In this document: piece by piece, positions 50,464 to 59,963 of the stretch | Numbering within the stretch: the first letter of the stretch is position 1 | Layout: each line of letters begins with the position of its first letter | Assembly: GCA_019638595.1 (NCBI GenBank) | Contig: JAHBTJ010000005.1 | Location: forward strand, 282,168 to 346,167 | DNA: 64,000 nt | Direction of reading: 5' to 3' | Origin: Chitinophagaceae bacterium | GTDB taxonomy: Bacteria > Bacteroidota > Bacteroidia > Chitinophagales > Chitinophagaceae | Notes under the pieces: model-generated | Seen by the model: only the letters and a program-made list of their open reading frames with translations | Databases searched by the model: none | What the model was told of the DNA's origin: nothing | Position numbers and translations under genes: made by a program

Positions 50464-51405
50464 ATGAGAATATATATAGATACCCCTTTTGAGGAACGTC
50501 ACAAAACAGCTTTACGCAAAGGCATACCTGATGATGAATTGATTTTTAAAGAAGAGTTACCTGGGGCGGAGGCGCAGTTGCAGGCTTTGCTGACTGCTGA
50601 TATTTTACTGGGTAATCCCAAGCCGGTAGAGTGGCTTGAACAGGCCATCAATCTTAAATGGGTACAACTGTATTCCACAGGTTTTGAATACTACAGTCAC
50701 ATAAAAATTCCTGCGGTAATAACCAATATGCAGGATTATTATTCTCAACCATGTGCTGAAACTATTGTGGCGGGAATACTGGCTTTGTACAGGGGTATTG
50801 ACCTTTGTACAAGGCTTAAGGACCAGGGCAGGTGGATCGGGTATACCATCCGTTCTGAGTTCGGAACCCTTTTTCAAAAAAAGGTGATCATTCTTGGGTG
50901 GGGTAATATCGGCAGGAGGGTTGCCACTATTTTAAAAGGATTTAACTGCGATATAATCATATACTCCAGGTCTTCCGGCGAAGCACATATTCACGATATT
51001 GAGGAACTAAAGCCACAGCTTCCGGAAGCCGATATTGTCATCAGTTGTTTGCCCGGATCGGCACAAACGCGTGGTATGTTTACTGAGGAGATGATACACC
51101 TGATGAAACCAACCGCTATTTTCTGTAATGTAGGCAGGGGTAATCTGCTGCGCAATGAGCAGGCGTTAATAAACGCATTGCATCAAAAAAAACTGGGTGG
51201 AGCCGTGTTGGATGTAACGGCACAGGAACCTATTCCTGATGGACATCCGTTATGGAGCACGCCCAATACCATTCTTACCCAGCATTCGGGAGGAGGATCC
51301 AGTACCGAGTACGATGGTATTGCCGGTTTTTTTATGCAGAACCTGGATGCCTTTAAAAAAGGAAATCCCCTGAAGAATCAAATACAATTTGACAGGGGAT
51401 ATTAA
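50464..51405 (+). CDS. D-2-hydroxyacid dehydrogenase (NAD-dependent)
   Basis: The nucleotide-binding motif GWGNIGRRVA is near residue 145. Catalytic residues of the family are visible: Arg in CNVGRGNLL, Glu in AQEPIPDGHP and His in LTQHSGGGSS. Length is 313 residues, in range. It reduces a 2-oxoacid or oxidises a 2-hydroxyacid. In this locus it may act on pyruvate-like or ulosonic-acid-derived products. It starts ten bases after the symporter fusion gene. Confidence 0.88.
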   Translation: MRIYIDTPFEERHKTALRKGIPDDELIFKEELPGAEAQLQALLTADILLGNPKPVEWLEQAINLKWVQLYSTGFEYYSHIKIPAVITNMQDYYSQPCAETIVAGILALYRGIDLCTRLKDQGRWIGYTIRSEFGTLFQKKVIILGWGNIGRRVATILKGFNCDIIIYSRSSGEAHIHDIEELKPQLPEADIVISCLPGSAQTRGMFTEEMIHLMKPTAIFCNVGRGNLLRNEQALINALHQKKLGGAVLDVTAQEPIPDGHPLWSTPNTILTQHSGGGSSTEYDGIAGFFMQNLDAFKKGNPLKNQIQFDRGY

Positions 51406-51430
51406 AGTATAAAAATGCATTGAATGAATT

Positions 51431-52180
51431 ATGGAAACAAATGATCAATTGCAGAAAAAATTCAGGAAAGATGGTTTTGTTTTTCTTCCTGGTTTTTTAA
51501 ATGAAGAAGAGGTAAAACAGATTCATATCCACCTCGAAAAGTTGATAAAGGAAAAGGTACCGGGTATGCCACAGGAACATACTTTTTATGAGGATAGAAA
51601 TGCCCCATCCACACTAAAGCAGTTGCAAACACTTTTTTCTTACGATATTTTTTTCAACCAGCTAATGTTTAACAGCCGGTTTGAAAAACTGGCTGCTGTA
51701 TTACTGCAGGATAATGTAACAGGCAAAAATATGCAGTACTTTAATAAACCGCCTGGTATAGGAAAGCCTACACCGCCCCACCAGGATGGATACTATTTTA
51801 TGCTGGAACCTAATGAAGCGGTGACCATGTGGTTGGGACTTGAAAATGTGGATGAAGAAAACGGTTGTGTACGATATGTAAAAGGCTCTCACTTAAAAGG
51901 AGTGCGTCCGCATGCGAAAACTACTACTCTCGGATTTTCCCAGGGTATTACAGATTACGGCAGGCCGGATGACCAGGAAGTATGGTTCAATACCAAACCG
52001 GGAGACCTGCTGGTGCATCATGCCCTTACCATACACAGGGCCGATGGTAACAGCAGTTTGAACCGTACCAGGAAAGCATTGGGATTTATATATTATGCTG
52101 AAAAAGCGAAAGAAGACACTTTAACAAAAGAAGCCTATCAGCAGAAACTGGCAGAAGAGATCAGGAAGGCTTCTGTATGA
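51431..52180 (+). CDS. Phytanoyl-CoA dioxygenase-family oxygenase
   Basis: The double-stranded beta-helix of Fe(II)/2-oxoglutarate enzymes is recognisable in 249 residues. PPHQDGYYF gives the HxD pair (about residue 116), DLLVHHALTIHRADGN the distal His and RTRKALGFIYY the Arg that binds 2-oxoglutarate. VTMWLGLENVDEENGCVRYV is characteristic of the PhyH family. It would hydroxylate or demethylate a small substrate, perhaps removing a substituent from a modified sugar acid. A second member follows directly. Confidence 0.88.
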   Translation: METNDQLQKKFRKDGFVFLPGFLNEEEVKQIHIHLEKLIKEKVPGMPQEHTFYEDRNAPSTLKQLQTLFSYDIFFNQLMFNSRFEKLAAVLLQDNVTGKNMQYFNKPPGIGKPTPPHQDGYYFMLEPNEAVTMWLGLENVDEENGCVRYVKGSHLKGVRPHAKTTTLGFSQGITDYGRPDDQEVWFNTKPGDLLVHHALTIHRADGNSSLNRTRKALGFIYYAEKAKEDTLTKEAYQQKLAEEIRKASV

Positions 52181-52983
52181 TAAAAATAAAAAATGCCGGT
52201 ATGAAAAAGCATGTTCAATATTTTAATGATGTGCAGTTGTCGAAAGATGAAATTGCACAGTTTAGCAAACAAGGTTTTTTTATTTTACGGAATATACTTA
52301 CTACTCCTGGCCTGCAACAAATAAGAGAAGAATGTATGCAGGCATGGGATGCCGAAAAGCAGGCTTTTGATCCTTCAAAATCATGGTTACAAAATTCCCT
52401 GCTGGTAAACATACATCATCAATCACCTGCTGTACGAAACTATTATTTTGAAGGGCCGTTAGTAGAAGTGGCAAGTCAGATCATAGGTCCGAATATAAAA
52501 GGGGCTACTTCTCAACTGACTTTTAAAATGAGGGGAAATACCAAACCCTTTGGCTGGCACCAGGATAATGGTTACGGCGAACTGGATCCCTATAATGCAT
52601 TAACTACATTAACAGCCCTTGATGATACTGACCGGGGTAATGGTTGCTTATGGCTGATTCCGGGGAGTCATAAACAAGGCCAGATAAAAGTTCATCAAAC
52701 GGAAACACAAAAAATAAATCAATCGGAAATAATTGTGGAAGCGGATGATAATCTTGCCATTCCTATGGAAATGAAAGCAGGGGATGCATTGATCTTTAAT
52801 TGCTGGATGTTGCATAAATCTGATGGCAATTACGCAACAGATAGAGACAGGCGTATCTTATTTTTAAGATATGCTGATGCTGACGCGGTGGAAGCATATA
52901 ATAGCAGAAAGCCCAGGCTGGGAAGACTGGTAAAAGGTGTCAGTATTTTTGAAGATGTAAGAAAATTTGAATCGGATATTTGA
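52177..52983 (+). CDS. Phytanoyl-CoA dioxygenase-family oxygenase (second copy)
   Basis: Family motifs are GWHQDNGYGELDP (HxD), LTALDDTDRGNGCLWLIPGS, ALIFNCWMLHKSDGN (distal His) and RDRRILFLRY (Arg). It is 268 residues long and only distantly similar to the preceding copy, so the two probably act on different positions or steps. The first ATG overlaps the previous stop (ATGA), and the ATG at 52201 is also possible. Confidence 0.87.
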   Translation: MIKIKNAGMKKHVQYFNDVQLSKDEIAQFSKQGFFILRNILTTPGLQQIREECMQAWDAEKQAFDPSKSWLQNSLLVNIHHQSPAVRNYYFEGPLVEVASQIIGPNIKGATSQLTFKMRGNTKPFGWHQDNGYGELDPYNALTTLTALDDTDRGNGCLWLIPGSHKQGQIKVHQTETQKINQSEIIVEADDNLAIPMEMKAGDALIFNCWMLHKSDGNYATDRDRRILFLRYADADAVEAYNSRKPRLGRLVKGVSIFEDVRKFESDI

Positions 52984-53027
52984 TAAAACAGTTATAGCAT
53001 ATTTATTTATTTCTAAAAAAAATCTGT

Positions 53028-54176
53028 ATGATCCATCCTTTTACAACATTCCTGAAAAAGCTAAGGTTGCTTGCATTAACCGGTATAGTGCTTGCATGTT
53101 GTGCCGGTTCCTCCATGGCGCAAAACCAACAACTCAACCATTTGTTCAAACAGGATGAAGACGGTTATAAATGTTTTCGGATTCCTGCTATCATTGCTAC
53201 AAACAATGGCACTTTACTTGCCTTTGCTGAAGCGAGAAAAAAAGGATGCAGTGACACCGGTGATATTGACCTCGTATTGAAACGCTCTTCTGACGGGGGC
53301 AAAACCTGGGGTGCCCTGGAAGTAGTCTGGAATGATGCTGAAAATACCTGTGGTAATCCTGTTCCTGTTGTAGATAAAAATACCGGTAATATTATCCTGC
53401 TTTCAACATGGAACCTGGGAACGGATCATGAAAAGGATATTATCGCGTTGACCAGCAAAGATACCCGCAGAATATTTGTAATGAAATCAACCGATGATGG
53501 AAGAACCTGGTCAACAGCCAGGGAAATAACCCAAAGTGTAAAAAAAGATGACTGGACCTGGTATGCAACCGGCCCGGTGAATGGAATACAGGTGGCTAAA
53601 GGAAAATACAAAGGCAGGCTGGTAGTACCCTGTGATCACATTGAGGCACAGACTAAAAAATATTATTCCCATGCTATTTATTCGGATAACGGGGGAGAAA
53701 CCTGGAGCCTGGGTAACAGCACACCACAGGACCAGGTAAATGAGTGCACCGTAGCCGAACTATCCAACGGCGACCTGATGCTGAATATGCGTAATTATAA
53801 TGCAACAAGATTACGACAGGTGGCTATCAGCAGGGATGGAGGACATTCATGGTCTGATTTGACAGGTGATCCTGCTTTAATAGAACCTGTCTGCCAGGGA
53901 AGCTTGCTGCGTTACAAAAAGGCTGGCAAAAAAGCATTGGTTTTTTCAAATCCTGCAAGCAAAGAAAAGCGTGTAAATATGACTGTTAGGTTAAGCCCTG
54001 ATAATGGCAAAACGTGGAAGTATAGTAAAGTATTACATGAAGGACCTTCTGCCTATTCTAACCTGGTAGTACTTCCCAATGGCAATCTTGCCTGCTTTTA
54101 CGAAGCCGGAATAAAGAACCCGTATGAAGGCATTGTTTTCCAGGAAATTTCTTTATCGGACATAAAAGGGAAATGA
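53028..54176 (+). CDS. Exo-alpha-sialidase
   Basis: A signal peptide with a Cys-rich end (VLACCAGSSMAQ) precedes the catalytic fold. CFRIPAIIATNNGTLLAFAEARKK contains the FRIP Arg and the Glu/Arg pair, CSDTGDIDLVLKRSSDGGKTW contains the catalytic Asp and the first Asp box. Further Asp boxes are STDDGRTW, SDNGGETW, SRDGGHSW and SPDNGKTW. CTVAELSNGDLMLNMRNY supplies the Glu and the second Arg, and GPSAYSNLVVL the Tyr. All catalytic residues of family GH33 appear to be present, unlike in the protein encoded at 45657. Confidence 0.92.
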   Translation: MIHPFTTFLKKLRLLALTGIVLACCAGSSMAQNQQLNHLFKQDEDGYKCFRIPAIIATNNGTLLAFAEARKKGCSDTGDIDLVLKRSSDGGKTWGALEVVWNDAENTCGNPVPVVDKNTGNIILLSTWNLGTDHEKDIIALTSKDTRRIFVMKSTDDGRTWSTAREITQSVKKDDWTWYATGPVNGIQVAKGKYKGRLVVPCDHIEAQTKKYYSHAIYSDNGGETWSLGNSTPQDQVNECTVAELSNGDLMLNMRNYNATRLRQVAISRDGGHSWSDLTGDPALIEPVCQGSLLRYKKAGKKALVFSNPASKEKRVNMTVRLSPDNGKTWKYSKVLHEGPSAYSNLVVLPNGNLACFYEAGIKNPYEGIVFQEISLSDIKGK

Positions 54177-54183
54177 TTTGGTT

Positions 54184-55113
54184 ATGCGACTAACTGCAGC
54201 GACACTTAAGGGTAATTGGGCTACAGTATTGTTGCCGGTAAACAAAGACGACTCCATTGATTATAAGAGGCTGGAAGATGAAATAGCATATTTTGTAGAA
54301 ACAAAGGTAGATGGTATTTACGCTAATGGTACTGCTTGTGAGTTACATAATCAAACAGAGGATGAGTTTTACAAAGTACAGGAGATACTGGCTGCAAAAT
54401 GCAATCCTCATCACATACCTTTCCAGGTTGGGGTGAGCCATCCTTTTCCTGCAGTAACGCTGCAAAGAATAAAAAATACCATTGCACTTCAGCCGTCTGC
54501 ATACCAGTTTATACTGCCGGATTGGGTGATTACAAATAACAATGAGCAGTTATCTTTTATACAAAATATAGCTGCCGCTGCTGATGGAATTCCATTGGTT
54601 TTGTATAACCCACCTCATGCTAAACTGGTATTAACACCAGAACAACTCAAAACCTTATGTGATGAAGTACCGGCACTGATAGGCGTAAAGCTGGCTGGAG
54701 GGGATGATAATTGGTACAGGCAAATGCAATGGAGTGTTGAACGATTTTCAGTATTTGTTCCGGGACATTTTTTAGCCTCCGGTGTATCTAAAGGTATAGC
54801 CTCAGGCGCTTATTCAAATGTGGCATGCCTTAGTCCGCGTGGAGCCCAATGGTGGTGGCAATTAATGCAAACCGATATTCATTCGGCACTGGAAGTTGAA
54901 AAAAGAGTTTTATTGTTTTTCAATGAATATATCATACCGTTTAAGAATAAAGGTTATTCAAACCCTGCACTCGACAAACTACTGGCTGCTGCGGGAAAAT
55001 GGAGCAATATTGGCACAAAGCTCCGATGGCCTTACCAATGGATAGACGAAAAGCAAGTTGAACCTGTTGCGAAGATCGCCAGGAAATATTTACCTGAATT
55101 TTTTACTAACTGA
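54184..55113 (+). CDS. DapA/N-acetylneuraminate lyase-family aldolase (second copy)
   Basis: The 309-residue TIM barrel has GIYANGTACELHNQTEDEFY (GT-CE substrate loop, differing from the usual GTTGE), PLVLYNPPHAKLVL (catalytic Tyr) and ALIGVKLAGGDDNWYRQM, with the Schiff-base Lys. It is not a close relative of the enzyme at 46919, so its substrate may be a different 2-oxo-3-deoxy acid. The ATG at 54184 is preferred to the TTG at 54178. Confidence 0.87.
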   Translation: MRLTAATLKGNWATVLLPVNKDDSIDYKRLEDEIAYFVETKVDGIYANGTACELHNQTEDEFYKVQEILAAKCNPHHIPFQVGVSHPFPAVTLQRIKNTIALQPSAYQFILPDWVITNNNEQLSFIQNIAAAADGIPLVLYNPPHAKLVLTPEQLKTLCDEVPALIGVKLAGGDDNWYRQMQWSVERFSVFVPGHFLASGVSKGIASGAYSNVACLSPRGAQWWWQLMQTDIHSALEVEKRVLLFFNEYIIPFKNKGYSNPALDKLLAAAGKWSNIGTKLRWPYQWIDEKQVEPVAKIARKYLPEFFTN

Positions 55114-55141
55114 TTTATATAACATCATAAAACAAAATAAG

Positions 55142-56464
55142 ATGCTTGTTAAAAAAACATTTATCCTCCTGTCTTCTGCAATGATAGCGCAAACCGTATC
55201 AGCGCAGTTTCTGGCAGATTCTACGGACAGGATAGCTGATACGATCCAAATACAGGATATTAATTTTCTATCAAAGAATTTACCCCGGCCATTGCAGTTA
55301 AAAACCGATGAAGGGGTTGCAAGCTTTTCATGGGTAAACACAAAGGTCCTTCATCATGCAAGAGACAGAGCTGGCGGCTTATATGAAACAAGGGCTACCG
55401 TAACGCCCAACGGTGACTACCTGCTGATGTTCCCGGACGGAGGTCATTACAATGGTAAAACCAAAAAGATTAATGATATGCTGGCCATTCGCTCAAAAGA
55501 TAAAGGCAAAACATGGGAGAAACCTGTAGTGGCGTTTGATATTGATTACAACCAGCATGCGTTTATTCCCTTTATTCCTAAAAATACTAAGCGCATTTAC
55601 GCTTTTGGTACCCAGCCTGTTTTTGCTATGTATGTGAATAAAGAAGGCTTACAGGAAAATACTCCTATAGGATACCGCTACTCAGATGATGATGGATATA
55701 CCTGGTCGGAAGTAAGATTTATTCGGCCGGTTAACGACCCTGAATTCAGGGGGATGTCGGTAATGCGTATGACGGAAACAGATAAAGGAACATGGTTACT
55801 GGGCAGCCATGAGGCAGACTGGAGTTACAAACCATTAATAACAAGACAATACCTGTTACGCTCTGAAGATAAAGGAGCTACATGGGAGCTATTGCCCGGC
55901 AAACGGCATGGCGGATGGCACGCGAAAGGTTTCAGCAGGATGGACGAGGGGCGCCCCATTAACATTGGGAATGATAAAGTGTTTTTTATGACCCGCACAC
56001 CTGAAGGGCATTTATGGTCTTCCACCAGCGCCGATGACGGTAAAACCTGGTCTCCCCTAAAGCCTACTCCGTTGGTTCACCCTGATGCGCCACCAATGCT
56101 TTTTAAGTTGTCAGACAATAAAACATTGATCGCGTTTCATCATAACAGGCACCACGACTTAGATTACACAGGGCTAAGCGGTTCTAAAAGAGAAATAATG
56201 ATGGATCGGTCAGAACTCTGGTTCTCACTATCAAAAGACAATGGCGAAACCTGGGATGAACCAAGACTATTCCTGGTAAATGCCCTGGCGGAAGCTTATG
56301 TCTCCCATTTCAGAAATTACCAGTGTTCGTATATGGATGTATTTGCAGACAATGGCGAACTACATTGTTTTATTCCACACAGGTGGCAAAGGGTGCTATA
56401 TGTTCATTTTAAAGAAGCAGACCTCAATAAATTTCCCACCAAAAAGCAGCTCTTAAAAAAATGA
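55142..56464 (+). CDS. Secreted BNR-repeat glycosidase-like protein
   Basis: A signal peptide (MLVKKTFILLSSAMIAQTVS plus AQ) is followed by a propeller with five Asp boxes: SKDKGKTW, SDDDGYTW, SEDKGATW, SADDGKTW and SKDNGETW. No FRIP motif is seen; RDRAGGLYETRATVTPNGDYLL takes its place, so it is not a standard GH33 enzyme. It may be a sialidase-like hydrolase or lyase of related substrates, or a glycan-binding protein. The start at 55142 is set by the signal peptide. Confidence 0.78.
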   Translation: MLVKKTFILLSSAMIAQTVSAQFLADSTDRIADTIQIQDINFLSKNLPRPLQLKTDEGVASFSWVNTKVLHHARDRAGGLYETRATVTPNGDYLLMFPDGGHYNGKTKKINDMLAIRSKDKGKTWEKPVVAFDIDYNQHAFIPFIPKNTKRIYAFGTQPVFAMYVNKEGLQENTPIGYRYSDDDGYTWSEVRFIRPVNDPEFRGMSVMRMTETDKGTWLLGSHEADWSYKPLITRQYLLRSEDKGATWELLPGKRHGGWHAKGFSRMDEGRPINIGNDKVFFMTRTPEGHLWSSTSADDGKTWSPLKPTPLVHPDAPPMLFKLSDNKTLIAFHHNRHHDLDYTGLSGSKREIMMDRSELWFSLSKDNGETWDEPRLFLVNALAEAYVSHFRNYQCSYMDVFADNGELHCFIPHRWQRVLYVHFKEADLNKFPTKKQLLKK

Positions 56465-57579
56465 TTATAACGGGAATTACTACACGACTTATCCGGCAGT
56501 CATCTGAGTTATGGTATGCCCCTGACCCTGTGCCCGATGGCTACACCCCTCATTTTGATTTTCCTTTTACCACTATTCATACCAGTGAAGGAATTGAGGG
56601 ATACACCATGGATTATTGTCCACTGGGCCAGGGACCTGGCTCCGCGCATGCGGTACACGATATTTATTATCGCGTACTGAAAGGTAAAAATCCTTTACAT
56701 CATGAGGCGATATGGCAGGAGTGCCGTTCATTGCAAAGGCATCTTTATAACTTCAGGGAAGCCATCTGGGGCAATCTTGATGTAGCGTTATGGGATATTA
56801 AAGGCAAGAAAACCGGAATGCCCATCGCTGATTTATTGGGCAGGTACCGCGATAAAGTACCTGTATATGCCAGTTGCCCGCCACAAACCATCAGTAACAT
56901 AGAATCACTGGAACAACAGGTTGTACAAAAAAAGCAATTGGGGTATAAAGGCATCAAATTACAACTGTTCGGACATTCTGAAAAAGAGTTACCCAAAATT
57001 AGAAAAGCCCGTGAACTAGTTGGAGACAACTATCCGCTGATGCTGGATTGTAATGCGGCATTGAGTTTTGAAGATGCCTTGAAAACAGGCTATGAATTAG
57101 ATGACCTGCAATACGAATGGTTTGAGGAGCCCATACCCGATGCCCATATTGTTCAGCTAAAAAAGTTGTCTCAGGCTATACGAACTCCGGTACTTGCCGC
57201 GGAAACCGTAGGGTTGTTTGAATTACCACATTATATGATTGAAGGAGCTATTGATATTATACGCGGCGATGTACACCACAAAAGCGGTATTACCGGTGTA
57301 ATGAAAGCATTGGGCATGTGTGAAATGATGGGATATGAACTTGAAATTCATACTGCGGCATCTCCGTTACTGGATATTGCCAACCTTCACGTAGCTTGTG
57401 CAACAAGGCTTTCGAGATTTCTGGAGTCGCATCATTCCATGTTCAGGTTCGGCTTAAAAAACAACCCTTTGGAAATACAGGAAGATGGTTGCCAGCATTG
57501 TCCCCAGGGTCCGGGGTTGGGTGTAGAACTGGATTGGGATTGGCTGGATAACCATACCATAAAAGTGCTTAACAACTAA
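56461..57579 (+). CDS. Mandelate racemase/enolase-superfamily acid-sugar enzyme
   Basis: The 372-residue protein has the capping domain and the barrel (YRDKVPVYASCPPQTISNIE). Metal ligands are in LMLDCNA (Asp), YEWFEEPIPD (Glu) and VLAAETV (Glu). GDVHHKSGI and LEIHTAASPLLD supply the Asp-His pair of the mandelate racemase subgroup. The KxK motif at the end of beta-strand 2 reads IKLQ: the second Lys is replaced by Gln, as in some sugar-acid dehydratases that use Asn there. It probably dehydrates a sugar acid. It is the last gene of the locus. Confidence 0.85.
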   Translation: MIITGITTRLIRQSSELWYAPDPVPDGYTPHFDFPFTTIHTSEGIEGYTMDYCPLGQGPGSAHAVHDIYYRVLKGKNPLHHEAIWQECRSLQRHLYNFREAIWGNLDVALWDIKGKKTGMPIADLLGRYRDKVPVYASCPPQTISNIESLEQQVVQKKQLGYKGIKLQLFGHSEKELPKIRKARELVGDNYPLMLDCNAALSFEDALKTGYELDDLQYEWFEEPIPDAHIVQLKKLSQAIRTPVLAAETVGLFELPHYMIEGAIDIIRGDVHHKSGITGVMKALGMCEMMGYELEIHTAASPLLDIANLHVACATRLSRFLESHHSMFRFGLKNNPLEIQEDGCQHCPQGPGLGVELDWDWLDNHTIKVLNN

Positions 57580-57746
57580 AGTATAACCAGATTTACTAAT
57601 ATAATATGAACGATGCTGCAGAATAAAAGGTAATAAGCCATTGCCTTCTTGTTTTATCCCTGAGGCAATACCCGGTTTTGTTATCTTAGAAGTGGAATAG
57701 CAAACATATATCCGTATTTTACTTCCTGATTTTAATACCAGCGGTT

Positions 57747-59924
57747 ATGTCAAATTTGATAGACAGGAGAAAATTCATCAAAATGTCTGCCGGCGCCGGG
57801 ATGGCAACGGCAATATGGACCCCCCTGCTTGAAAAAGCATTGGCTGTAAAAGCGAACGATGCTACCAGGTCAATCCTGGATGTAAAGCATATCGTGATCC
57901 TCATGCAGGAGAACCGTTCTTTCGATCATTACTTTGGGGCAATGAAAGGCGTTCGGGGCTTTGGCGACCGGTTCCCTATTCCGCTGGAAAGCGGGAAAAG
58001 GGCGTTTCACCAGTCAGATGGTAAAAAGATCATTCCACCGTACAGGGCAAACAGGAGAACCACCAACGCGGCTTTGATCAATGGTACACCGCACGATTTC
58101 CCGGATACACAAGCCGCCTGGAACCAGGGTAAATACGGCTTTTGGCCTTTGTTTAAAAAGCCCTACTCTATGGCCTATTATACCAGGGAGGAAATACCTT
58201 TCCAGTATGCTATGGCAGAATCGTTTACGATCTGCGATGCCTATCATTGTTCGGTAGCTACAGGAACCGACCCCAACCGCATCGTTTTTTGGTCGGGCTC
58301 TAATTTTGATCCCCAAAAACGGGCGGCGGGTATTAATTGTACCGATGAACATTCAGAGCCGGTGAATGTGAGGTGCTGGATCACCGGAACAATGCCCGAC
58401 CCGGGTTATACATACAGGGCTAATGCCTTTACCTGGCCAACTATACCTGATGTGCTGCAGGAAGCGGGTATCAGTTGGAAGATCTACCAGGATCCGAACA
58501 ACAACTGGACGGGCGCGATGCATGGCTGTCTGGCATTTGAGAGTTTCAGGAATGCCAGGCCGGGATCGCCCATTTACGAAAATGGTATGCGGCACTGGTC
58601 CATACAGGATCTGGTGAACGATGTAAAGAACAATACGCTTCCGCAGGTAAGCTGGGTATTGCCTTCGCAGGATGATTCGGAGCATCCCGGCGCACCCTCA
58701 AGTCCTTACCGGGGCGCCGATTTTACGCACAGCGTTTTGAGCGCTGTTACTGCTGATCCTGAAGTGTGGAGCAAAACGGTTTTCTTTCTTACGTTCGATG
58801 AAAATGACGGTCTTTTTGATCATCTGCCTGCTCCCGCGGTACCTTCTTATAATCCTGACGGTACCTTGGCTGGTAAATCCACGCTTGACCTGCAGGGCAT
58901 GTATTTTCATAACGACAAGGGAACAGATGAATTTCCAAACATTCATTGGGGCCCCGACAAAAAAAGAATATACCAGGATAAAAGAGATACCATTACGGGA
59001 AACATACGCCCCTGGGGACTGGGGCCACGTGTACCCATGTATATCATTTCTCCCTGGAGCAAGGGCGGCTGGGTAAATTCAGAGGTAGCCGATCATACCT
59101 CTGTTGGCCAGTTCATAGAAAAACGTTTTGGAGTGGTCATACCTGCCATCAGTCCCTGGCACCGGGCGGTTTGCAGCGATCTTACCTCCGCTTTTGATTT
59201 TGAAACGCCTAACGATCCCGTATTTCCTCCAATGCCCAAAACATCGGATTACGCGGCGATTGATGAAGCTTCCAAAAAGCTGCCCAAAGCATTGGCGCCC
59301 GAAACACCCTCTCCGTTGTACCAGGAAAAAGGGGCCAGGTATTCAAGAAAGCTTCCTTACCGTTTGTATACTTATCGCAAAGCGCTGAAAGATGACAATA
59401 AAATAAGGCTGGTATTTGAAAATAAAGGCACTGCCGGCGCTGTATATCATGTTTACGATATGAATCATCTGCAAAAAATACCCAGGCGTTATACGGTAGA
59501 AGCGGGCAAAGCATTGAGCGATGAATGGGATACATCGGCAAACAATGGATCGTATGATATTGAGGTATATGGACCGAATGGTTATTTTCATAAATTTTCC
59601 GGTAATATTCAAAGTCCTGAACCGGAGGTTAGGTTAGTATATGATCATGTAAAGGGGTTTGTTTCGGCAATCTTACATAATCCAACCGGTCATCCTGTTA
59701 ATGCAACTATTATTTCAAACACGTATCAGTATAAAGATAAAGCCCCCTGGTTGATACAACTGGGAGCCGGGAAAACGAAAAGCAAAAAATGGGACTTGAA
59801 AAGCAGCGGCAACTGGTACGATTTCTCTATTAAGACAGAGGATGGATTGCTGCATCGCTTTGCAGGAAGGGTAGAAACCCAACGGCATAGCATAAGCGAT
59901 CCGGCAATGGCAACGGAGATATAG
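57747..59924 (+). CDS. Phosphocholine-type phospholipase C
   Basis: A Tat-like signal (DRRKFIKMSAGAGMATAIWT) is followed by the phosphoesterase domain of the acid phosphatase/PLC family: HIVILMQENRSFDHYFGAMKGVRG (active-site Asn-Arg/Ser region), VATGTDPNRIVFWSG, SWVLPSQDDSEHPGAP and FFLTFDENDGLFDHLPAP. Two DUF756 domains (residues about 510-600 and 610-700) close the 725-residue protein. It hydrolyses phosphatidylcholine or sphingomyelin outside the cytoplasm. It stands alone on the + strand. Confidence 0.92.
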   Translation: MSNLIDRRKFIKMSAGAGMATAIWTPLLEKALAVKANDATRSILDVKHIVILMQENRSFDHYFGAMKGVRGFGDRFPIPLESGKRAFHQSDGKKIIPPYRANRRTTNAALINGTPHDFPDTQAAWNQGKYGFWPLFKKPYSMAYYTREEIPFQYAMAESFTICDAYHCSVATGTDPNRIVFWSGSNFDPQKRAAGINCTDEHSEPVNVRCWITGTMPDPGYTYRANAFTWPTIPDVLQEAGISWKIYQDPNNNWTGAMHGCLAFESFRNARPGSPIYENGMRHWSIQDLVNDVKNNTLPQVSWVLPSQDDSEHPGAPSSPYRGADFTHSVLSAVTADPEVWSKTVFFLTFDENDGLFDHLPAPAVPSYNPDGTLAGKSTLDLQGMYFHNDKGTDEFPNIHWGPDKKRIYQDKRDTITGNIRPWGLGPRVPMYIISPWSKGGWVNSEVADHTSVGQFIEKRFGVVIPAISPWHRAVCSDLTSAFDFETPNDPVFPPMPKTSDYAAIDEASKKLPKALAPETPSPLYQEKGARYSRKLPYRLYTYRKALKDDNKIRLVFENKGTAGAVYHVYDMNHLQKIPRRYTVEAGKALSDEWDTSANNGSYDIEVYGPNGYFHKFSGNIQSPEPEVRLVYDHVKGFVSAILHNPTGHPVNATIISNTYQYKDKAPWLIQLGAGKTKSKKWDLKSSGNWYDFSIKTEDGLLHRFAGRVETQRHSISDPAMATEI

Positions 59925-59963
59925 CGATCATCTGTCAATATAAAAACGAACTCCTTACTGGTG

